A DNA stretch of 10,500 nt, from contig RFJF01000115.1 in the NCBI GenBank assembly GCA_003695455.1, positions 1 to 10,500 of the forward strand, in the 5' to 3' direction. The position numbers and the translations under genes are program-made. This document shows positions 1-5,340 of this stretch, piece after piece. The DNA comes from Chloroflexota bacterium. GTDB taxonomy: Bacteria > Chloroflexota > Anaerolineae > 4572-78 > J111. The notes below the pieces were generated by a model. That model was not told the origin of the DNA. It searched no databases and was given only the letters and a program-made list of their open reading frames with translations. The number at the start of each line of letters is the position of its first letter. The first letter of the stretch is position 1.

Positions 1-1740
1 GGGCGGCAGGCATTGCGAGATGCACTGTACGCCACCAGCGGATTTGACGGCATCACAGGCAAGCTGAGCTGCAATGAAATGGGCGACTGCGCAGACCCGC
101 AGATTGCCGTGAACCAGATACAAAACGGCGAATATGTGCCCATCTACCAAAGCGGTAAAATGATTGGCGAAATGGCCGGCGGCGAATCTGGCGGTGGCGA
201 AGCCATGGCCGATGATGAAGCCTGCGCTTACGGCGGCCTGTTCAAGAGCATTGAAGCCGTTGACGATATGACCGTCAAATTCAGCCTCTGCTCGCCGGAC
301 GTGGCCTTCCCCTCAAAAGTGGCCTTTACCGCGCTGAACATTCACCCCAGCGAATACCTGGAAGCCACCGGCGGCACCGGCGACATTCTGGAAAAACCGA
401 TTGGCACCGGCCCGTACGAACTGGTTGAATGGAACAAAGGCGACAGCATTGTCTTCAAGCGCAATGAAAACTACTGGGGCGAAAAGGCCAAAACCGAAAA
501 CCTCATCTTCCGCTGGAGCTCCGAAGGCGCGCAGCGCCTGCTGGAACTGCAAAGCGGTGCGGTTGACGGCATTGATAACCCCACCCCCGATGACTTTGCC
601 GTCATCGAAGGCGACGACTCGCTGGCGCTCTACCCGCGCGAAGGTCTGAACATTTTCTACCTGGGTATGACCAACACCCACCCGCCGTTTGACAACGAAC
701 TGGTGCGCCAGGCCATTGCCATTGGCATTGACCGGCAGCGGATTGTTGATAACTTCTACCCGGCCGGGTCGGTGGTAGCCAGCCACTTTACCCCGTGCGC
801 CATCCCCGGCGGCTGCGAAGGCCCCGAATGGCCGGCATACGACCTGGAAAAAGCCAAACAAATGTTGGCCGATGCCGGATACCCGGATGGATTTGACACC
901 ACCATTGCCTACCGCGATGTGGTGCGCAGCTACCTGCCGGAACCGGGCGTGGTGGCCCAGGATATTCAGGCCCAGTTGAAAGATTTGGGCATCAACGCCG
1001 AAATCACCGTGATGGAAAGCGGCGCGTTTCTGGATGCCGCCGACCGCGGCGAACTGACCGGCTTCCACATGCTGGGCTGGGGCGCCGACTACCCGGATCA
1101 GACCAACTTCCTTGATTTCCACTTTGGCGCCGGCGCCAGCGACCAGTTTGGCGAAGGCTTCCCGGACATCCACGAAACCCTGGCCGAAGCCGCCAGCCTG
1201 CCGGATCAGGCAGAACGGAATAAACTGTACGCCAAAGCCAACGAACTGCTGGCCCAGCACGTACCGATGATTCCGATTGCCCACGGCGGTAGTGGCACGG
1301 CCTTCAAAGCCACAGTAGAAGGGGCGCACGCCTCTCCGCTGGGCAACGAATACTTTGCCGTGATGGAAGTGCCGGGCCAGGATACCCTGGTCTGGATGCA
1401 GAACGCCGAACCGATCAGCGCCTACTGCGCCGACGAAACCGACGGCGAAACCTTCCGCCTGTGCGAACAGGTACAGGAAAGCCTGCTGGGTTACGAAGTG
1501 GGTGGCACGGCAGTAGTGCCCGCGCTGGCCGAAAGCTACGACGTGAACGACGACCTGACCGAGTGGACCTTCCACTTGCGCCCCGGCGTCACCTTCCACG
1601 ATGGCAGCGCCCTGGATGCCCAGGACGTGGTAACCAGCTACATGGCCCAGTGGGATGCGGCCAACCCGCTCCACACCGGCCGTGACGGCAACTTTACCTA
1701 CTTCAGCGCCTTCTTTGGCGGCTTCAAAAACGCCGAATAA
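1..1740 (+). CDS. ABC transporter substrate-binding protein, 5'-truncated; LivK-type tail joined to a circularly permuted family-5 (DppA/OppA-like) domain
   Basis: The frame is open from base 1, so the true start and any signal peptide lie outside the window. Residue numbers count from the TTG at 13. Residues ~1-46 (YATSGFDGITGKL, then NEMGDCADP, then NGEYVPI) match the C-terminal end of branched-chain amino acid binding proteins; E. coli LivJ has the same ending around TWDEKGDLKGF. A Gly/Glu-rich linker (~47-68) follows. From ~78 the protein is family 5: IEAVDDMTVKF, the PIGTGPYELVEW motif (129-140), NENYWG (151-156), VRQAIAIGIDR (231-241), and the LGWGADYPD region (354-362). Residues ~457-572 are the part that normally comes first in DppA: VVPALAES, TFHLRPGVTFHDG, DAQDVV, then NP-H. 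Eight cysteines form plausible exported disulfides. The role is extracytoplasmic capture of peptide or similar solute for permeases like those at 2087-4126. The exact ligand cannot be read. Codon use looks uniform across the join. Confidence 0.88.
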   Translation, partial: GRQALRDALYATSGFDGITGKLSCNEMGDCADPQIAVNQIQNGEYVPIYQSGKMIGEMAGGESGGGEAMADDEACAYGGLFKSIEAVDDMTVKFSLCSPDVAFPSKVAFTALNIHPSEYLEATGGTGDILEKPIGTGPYELVEWNKGDSIVFKRNENYWGEKAKTENLIFRWSSEGAQRLLELQSGAVDGIDNPTPDDFAVIEGDDSLALYPREGLNIFYLGMTNTHPPFDNELVRQAIAIGIDRQRIVDNFYPAGSVVASHFTPCAIPGGCEGPEWPAYDLEKAKQMLADAGYPDGFDTTIAYRDVVRSYLPEPGVVAQDIQAQLKDLGINAEITVMESGAFLDAADRGELTGFHMLGWGADYPDQTNFLDFHFGAGASDQFGEGFPDIHETLAEAASLPDQAERNKLYAKANELLAQHVPMIPIAHGGSGTAFKATVEGAHASPLGNEYFAVMEVPGQDTLVWMQNAEPISAYCADETDGETFRLCEQVQESLLGYEVGGTAVVPALAESYDVNDDLTEWTFHLRPGVTFHDGSALDAQDVVTSYMAQWDAANPLHTGRDGNFTYFSAFFGGFKNAE

Positions 1741-1786
1741 ATCAACGCTGGTCTATTCGCTAAACGCGAATGTTTGATGTAAAATG

Positions 1787-1816
1787 GGCGGGGTGATTTT
1801 CACCCCGCCTTTTTTT
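1787..1816 (+). terminator. Rho-independent terminator after the substrate-binding protein gene
   Basis: A perfect 10-bp GC-rich stem (GGCGGGGTGA at 1787-1796 with TCACCCCGCC at 1800-1809) closes a 3-nt loop and is followed at once by seven T residues (1810-1816). It lies 46 bp after the stop codon. A terminator between a binding protein and its permeases is a common way to keep the binding protein in excess, with the permease genes expressed by read-through or from a second promoter. Confidence 0.93.
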
Positions 1817-1993
1817 GCCCAGATATATCCGGCATCCGGGCCGTGATTGGTCGTAGTAACGGGCTTTGTGCCTGCTTGCTCACAGGGCCATAACTGCGCC
1901 ACCCCGATGCCCTGCCTGCCACCTGCTGTATTTTCAGGGGAGTTGGATAGCCTCCTGATGGCACAGCAACAAAAATGAAAACCCGATAGTCAC

Positions 1994-2035
1994 GGCATCC
2001 TCATGCCGGGACTACCCGGCGGGCATCGGGATGCC
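1994..2035. repeat. Nested inverted repeat (stem-loop) in the permease leader
   Basis: An outer pair, GGCATCC (1994-2000) with GGATGCC (2029-2035), encloses an inner hairpin GCCGGG (2005-2010), loop ACTA, CCCGGC (2015-2020). No T-run follows, so it does not look like an intrinsic terminator. It could be a leader RNA structure or a REP-like repeat. The right outer arm overlaps the start of leader copy 2. Confidence 0.6.
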
Positions 2036-2037
2036 CT

Positions 2038-2065
2038 GCCTGCCGTCTACCGATTACCATCTACC
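2038..2065. repeat. Degenerate heptamer array, four units, upstream of the first permease gene
   Basis: Four consecutive 7-bp units all end in CC on the plus strand: GCCTGCC, GTCTACC, then units at 2052-2058 and 2059-2065 ending TTACC and CTACC. On the opposite strand each unit begins with GG. The array stops 9 bp before the GAGGAG ribosome-binding site. Related period-7 arrays occur at 7682-7709 and 10077-10111. Confidence 0.65.
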
Positions 2066-2086
2066 GAATTTTCAGAGGAGTAACTT

Positions 2087-3169
2087 ATGGGCCAATACAT
2101 TGCGCGTCGAACGATGCTGGCCGTTCCGGTGCTGATTGGCATTTTGTTTGTCACCTTTGCCCTGGCGCGGCTCATCCCCGGCGACCCTTGCCGGGCCGTC
2201 CTTGGTGAGCGCGCCACCGATGAAATTTGCGATGCGTTTATGGAACGCAACGGTCTCAATGAACCTATTCCGGTTCAATTTGGCGTGTATCTCAAACAGA
2301 TTCTGATTGATTTTGACCTGGGCGAGTCGTTTCGCTTTGGCCGCCCGGTAATGGATATCATTGTTGAACGACTGCCGGTAACGGTTGAACTGGCCTTTTC
2401 AGCCATGATATTTGCCACTTTTTTTGGGATAATCTTTGGGGTAGTGTCGGCCTACTGGCATAACTCTTCTATTGACGTGGCAACCATGATGGGGGCCAAT
2501 CTGGGGGTGTCGGTTCCGGTATTTGTGCTGGGGTTGTTACTGCAATATGTTTTTGCCCTGCTGCTCAAAGATACGTTTCTGGCTTTGCCGCCATCGGGGC
2601 GCATCAACCCGGTTATTCCCAACCCCCCGTTTTACGAGGTCTGGGGCTGGACCGTGGAAGAAGGAACCGGCTGGCACACTTTTCTGGAATTCCTTTCAAA
2701 CTTTGTCTTTTTTAACACGTTCATTACCTTCAATTGGGAAGCATTTTGGGATGCCGTGCAGCACATGATTTTGCCGGCGGTAGCGGTGGGAACCATTCCG
2801 CTGGCCATTATTGCCCGCATCACCCGCTCCAGCTTGCTCGAAGTGCTCAGTCTCGATTACATCCGCACGGCCCGGGCCAAAGGGCTGGCAGAAGTGGGGG
2901 TGGTGATGCGCCACGGCCTTTCTAATGCGCTGCTGCCGGTGGTCACCATTGTGGGCTTGCAGCTTGGCTTTTTGCTGGCCGGCGCCATTCTCACCGAAAC
3001 TATTTTCAACCTGACCGGGTTGGGCAAAACCCTGTTCGATGCCATTACCTCGCGGGACTACATTATTGTGCAGGGCTTCACCCTGATTGTGGCCGTGAGT
3101 TTTGTGCTCATCAACCTGCTGGTTGATATTTCTTACGCATTTTTAGACCCGCGAATCCGTTTGAGTTAG
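2087..3169 (+). CDS. ABC transporter permease, DppB/OppB type
   Basis: This 360-residue inner-membrane subunit of a peptide-type (DppBC/OppBC) importer would form half of the translocation channel. TM1 lies at ~9-29, followed by the family signature LIPGDP (29-34). The main hydrophobic segments are at ~97-123, 138-160, 228-245, 283-305 and 331-352. The EAA-like cytoplasmic loop that docks on the ATPase is DYIRTARAKG (257-266), ending in NALLP (280-284). The protein ends in LDPRIRLS, as is typical of the family. The ATG is set by GAGGAG at 2075-2080, 6 bp upstream. The only two cysteines seen, C35 and C48, both fall in the extracytoplasmic stretch after TM1, where typical members lack them. 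The DppC-type gene starts 9 bp after its stop, so the two are surely cotranscribed. Substrate specificity cannot be deduced; the generic symbol is withheld for that reason. Confidence 0.95.
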   Translation: MGQYIARRTMLAVPVLIGILFVTFALARLIPGDPCRAVLGERATDEICDAFMERNGLNEPIPVQFGVYLKQILIDFDLGESFRFGRPVMDIIVERLPVTVELAFSAMIFATFFGIIFGVVSAYWHNSSIDVATMMGANLGVSVPVFVLGLLLQYVFALLLKDTFLALPPSGRINPVIPNPPFYEVWGWTVEEGTGWHTFLEFLSNFVFFNTFITFNWEAFWDAVQHMILPAVAVGTIPLAIIARITRSSLLEVLSLDYIRTARAKGLAEVGVVMRHGLSNALLPVVTIVGLQLGFLLAGAILTETIFNLTGLGKTLFDAITSRDYIIVQGFTLIVAVSFVLINLLVDISYAFLDPRIRLS

Positions 3170-3178
3170 GGAGAAATT

Positions 3179-4126
3179 ATGGCAACCGCTGATTCAACAC
3201 TGTCTAACGCACCGGCTCTGCTCAAAACCAAAGAACCGAGCAGCCTCTTTAAAGACGCCTGGCGTCACCTTATTCAAAAACGGTCGGCTGTGGTGGGCAT
3301 GACTATTTTGGCAATTCTGGCCGTGGTAGCTGTACTGGCCCCGGTGATTGCCCCGTTTGACCCGGAGCAGCAACTTATTGGTAAAGAGGACGGCATCAAA
3401 AAACGCTCCGGCCCGTGCATTCACATGTTGGGTTGTCCGGAAGAACAGCCGCAACACATTTTTGGCGTTGACGCCAATTTCAGAGATTTTTTCAGCCGGG
3501 TGCTGTACGGCGCACGACTGTCGCTGGTAGTGGGCTTTGCCTCGGTGACCATTGCTATTGTCACCGGCACTATTCTGGGGTCGCTGGCCGGTTTTTTGGG
3601 GGGATGGGTTGATAACCTGATTATGCGCCTCATGGACGTGCTGCTGGCTTTTCCGGCCCTGATTCTGGCAATTGCCATTGTTACGGTGCTGGGGCCGGGG
3701 CTGATTAACGCCCTGATTGCCATCAGCATTGTCACCATTCCGGCGTATGCCCGCGTTATCCGGTCCAGCGTGCTCACGGTCAAAGAGCAGGATTACGTGC
3801 TGGCGGGTCGTTCGATTGGCGTGCCGCAGTTCCGCATTTTAACCCGCGATGTGCTGCCCAACGCCATCACTCCGTTGATTGTGCAGGGCACGCTGGGCAT
3901 TGGCACGGCCATTGTTGAAGTGGCTGCGCTATCATTTTTGGGGCTGGGCGCGCAACCCCCCACCCCGGAATGGGGGCTAATGATCAGCGCCGAGCGCAAC
4001 CAGATTTTTACCGCACCGTATCTGGTGTTAATTCCCGGTATTTGCATTGCGCTGGTGGTGCTGGGCTTTAACCTGCTGGGCGATGGGTTGCAGGATGCGC
4101 TCAACCCGCGCCTCAATCGCCGTTAA
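3179..4126 (+). CDS. ABC transporter permease, DppC/OppC type
   Basis: This 315-residue partner of the preceding permease completes the membrane channel. It has a hydrophilic N-terminal tail (~1-35), with KRSAVVGM leading into TM1 (~37-59), then a long external loop (~60-105). The loop contains a cysteine pair, C80 and C86, before the HIFGVDANFRD region (93-103), which is the family's HPFGTDxxGRD site in variant form. Five further hydrophobic segments follow from ~114. The EAA-type docking loop is DYVLAGRSIG (205-214) and ends in DVLPN (224-228). LSFLGLGAQPPTPEWG (251-266) and the end GDGLQDALNPRL are highly typical. An AGGGAGA ribosome-binding site overlaps the intergenic gap after the upstream stop. 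No ATPase genes follow: a terminator comes next, so the nucleotide-binding subunits must be encoded elsewhere or upstream. Confidence 0.95.
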   Translation: MATADSTLSNAPALLKTKEPSSLFKDAWRHLIQKRSAVVGMTILAILAVVAVLAPVIAPFDPEQQLIGKEDGIKKRSGPCIHMLGCPEEQPQHIFGVDANFRDFFSRVLYGARLSLVVGFASVTIAIVTGTILGSLAGFLGGWVDNLIMRLMDVLLAFPALILAIAIVTVLGPGLINALIAISIVTIPAYARVIRSSVLTVKEQDYVLAGRSIGVPQFRILTRDVLPNAITPLIVQGTLGIGTAIVEVAALSFLGLGAQPPTPEWGLMISAERNQIFTAPYLVLIPGICIALVVLGFNLLGDGLQDALNPRLNRR

Positions 4127-4148
4127 TCGCTTTGAATTGAACACAGAG

Positions 4149-4179
4149 AACCCCCGAAGACACCCGTCGGGGGTTTTTT
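4149..4179 (+). terminator. Rho-independent terminator after the permease pair
   Basis: A 9-bp stem, AACCCCCGA (4149-4157) with TCGGGGGTT (4167-4175), has a 9-nt loop and a T-rich tail (TTTTTT, A, TTTT). It lies 22 bp after the DppC-type stop codon and closes the transporter operon. Confidence 0.9.
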
Positions 4180-4181
4180 AT

Positions 4182-4210
4182 TTTGCACTCCGGGTGTACC
4201 CGGCTACAAT
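4182..4210 (+). promoter_or_regulatory. Candidate sigma70-type promoter for the LLM oxidoreductase gene
   Basis: TTTGCA (4182-4187, 4 of 6 to TTGACA) is separated by 17 bp from TACAAT (4205-4210, 5 of 6 to TATAAT). It sits just after the upstream terminator and ~157 bp before the GTG start at 4368. The spacer contains a dyad, CCGGGT-GT-ACCCGG (4190-4203), which could be an operator or coincidence. This is a pattern match only. Confidence 0.45.
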
Positions 4211-4353
4211 CACTGGCGTGATGTTTGCACCTCTCAACAACCGCCCCGGCCCAAAAATTACAGCCAGCTTGCCGCATATTCGCTAACACTGCACACCCAT
4301 TGCCGCGCCCAATTCAACAAACTCACACATTCTATCAACCCTCAAAGCCAAAA

Positions 4354-4370
4354 AAGGAGACAAAACTGTG
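4354..4370 (+). promoter_or_regulatory. Ribosome-binding site that fixes a GTG start
   Basis: AAGGAGA (4354-4360) lies 8 bp (from GGAG) before GTG at 4368-4370. The codons that follow, KLGLQIVQF, are the conserved first beta-strand of the family. No in-frame ATG lies nearby that would preserve it, so GTG is the start. Confidence 0.85.
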
Positions 4371-5261
4371 AAACTCGGTTTGCAAATTGTGCAGTTCAAC
4401 TGGCCCGGAACGCCGGAAAACACCGGCCCTAAACTGGCCGAGATGGTCCGCGCCGCCGATGAGGCCGGCTTTGCCAGCATTTGGGTGATGGACCATTTTT
4501 TCCAGATGGATATGCCGCAGATGGGGCTGAATCCGCACCAGCCTATGTTCGATGGCTACCTGGCGCTGGGCTTTATTGCCGCCAACACCCAGCGGGCGCA
4601 AATTGGAACAATGGTCACCGGAGTCAACTACCGCCACCCGGGGCATCTGGTTAAAATTGTGACCGGGCTGGATGTGCTTTCCGGGGGGCGGGCCATTTTT
4701 GGCATTGGCGCCGGCTGGTACGAACGCGAAGCGCGCGGGCTGGGCTTTCCGTTTCCGCCGCTGAAAGAACGGTTTGAGCAGTTGGAAGAAACGCTGCAAA
4801 TTGCCCAACAGATGTGGTCCGGGCAGGTGACGCCGTACCACGGCAAACATTTTAAGCTGGAAGAACCCATCAACCTGCCGCTGCCGCTGGCGCGACCCCG
4901 CCCACCCATTTTAATTGGCGGCTCCGGCGAAAAGAAGACCCTGCGGTTGGTGGCCCGGTACGCCGACGCCTGCAACCTGTTTGCCTACGGCGAAGCTGCC
5001 GACACCATTCCCCACAAGCTTGACGTGCTCAAACGTCACTGTGAAGATGTGGGCCGGGATTACGCCGAAATCGAACGGACTGCGCTGGGGTTGGTTTATC
5101 TGGGCCAGGGCGGTATGTCTGTGCCGGATGTGATTGGCCTGTGCCGCAAGCTGGCCGGCATGGGCATTCAGCAGTTTATTTTCAGCATGCCCAATGTTCA
5201 CGATATTTCACCCATCGAAACCATTGGCCGCGAGGTTATCCCCGCGGTGGCTGAATTTTAA
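4368..5261 (+). CDS. LLM-class (luciferase-like) F420-dependent oxidoreductase, Rv1855c-like family
   Basis: This 297-residue cytoplasmic TIM-barrel enzyme belongs to the bacterial luciferase-like superfamily, which uses reduced F420 or FMN. It starts with KLGLQIVQFNWPG. DEAGFASIWVMDHFFQ (31-46) is the second strand and helix with the conserved Asp-His. GTMVTGVNYRHPGHL (80-94) and LDVLSGGRAIFGIGAGW (101-117) are cofactor-site segments. ERFEQLEETLQI (134-145) and RPPILIGGSGEKKTLRLVARYAD (178-200) are hallmark stretches. The last two regions closely resemble the family named after mycobacterial Rv1855c, whose members are predicted to be F420-dependent but whose substrates are largely unknown. 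Cofactor choice is inferred from family resemblance; FMN use is possible. The gene has its own promoter and terminator and appears monocistronic, with no functional link to the neighbouring transporter shown by spacing. Confidence 0.9.
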   Translation: MKLGLQIVQFNWPGTPENTGPKLAEMVRAADEAGFASIWVMDHFFQMDMPQMGLNPHQPMFDGYLALGFIAANTQRAQIGTMVTGVNYRHPGHLVKIVTGLDVLSGGRAIFGIGAGWYEREARGLGFPFPPLKERFEQLEETLQIAQQMWSGQVTPYHGKHFKLEEPINLPLPLARPRPPILIGGSGEKKTLRLVARYADACNLFAYGEAADTIPHKLDVLKRHCEDVGRDYAEIERTALGLVYLGQGGMSVPDVIGLCRKLAGMGIQQFIFSMPNVHDISPIETIGREVIPAVAEF

Positions 5262-5290
5262 CCCAACCGATACGCCCGTACCCGTACATC

Positions 5291-5329
5291 AAAAAAGGGA
5301 CGCACGATAGTGCATCCCTTTTATTTTTT
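5291..5329. terminator. Bidirectional terminator between the convergent LLM and ppk genes
   Basis: Arms 5293-5305 and 5310-5322 pair with one C-A mismatch around a GATA loop (inner GCAC/GTGC, outer AAAAGGGA/TCCCTTTT on the other side of the mismatch). An A-run on the left (5291-5296) and a T-run on the right (5319-5329, broken by one A) give a U-tail in both directions. The plus-strand gene ends at 5261 and the minus-strand gene at 5341, so it serves both. Confidence 0.9.
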
Positions 5330-5340
5330 CAGCCGTCTGC

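Larger units (their letters stand above)
1817..2086 (+). other. Leader between binding-protein gene and permease genes, with a duplicated ribosome-binding module
   Basis: This stretch has no gene that I can support. It contains two related modules. Copy 1 (1906-1943) and copy 2 (2030-2081) each start with GATGCCCTGCCTGCC and end with ATTTTCAGNGGAGT. The distance between these blocks is 24 bp in copy 1 and 38 bp in copy 2, a difference of two 7-bp units. Copy 2 supplies the ribosome-binding site GAGGAG (2075-2080) for the permease ATG at 2087. Copy 1 has GGGGAG (1937-1942) followed by an ATG at 1958 that opens only six codons before TGA. A folded region lies between the copies (1994-2035). I found no convincing sigma70 promoter. 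Confidence 0.7.

Noticed and set aside
313..1674. Long open frame on the minus strand (453 codons)
   Set aside because: It is antisense to the substrate-binding protein gene, is rich in His, Val, Gly and Phe as expected from the complement of GC-biased codons, and has no family motif or ribosome-binding site.
1866..1894. Promoter-like TTGTGC, 17 bp, CATAAC before the permease genes
   Set aside because: Only 3 of 6 and 4 of 6 matches to consensus; too weak to call.
1958..1978. Six-codon ATG frame after the GGGGAG of leader copy 1
   Set aside because: The spacing of ~15 bp to GGGGAG is too long and the product is only MAQQQK. It may be a relic, but is not supported as a gene.
2087..4126. Complete peptide ABC transporter operon
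   Set aside because: Only two permeases and a truncated binding protein are present; no Walker A/B ATPase gene occurs in the window.
4221..4286. 21-codon ATG frame just downstream of the LLM promoter, possibly leaderless
   Set aside because: There is no ribosome-binding site, the peptide has no recognisable feature, and it depends on an unproven transcription start.
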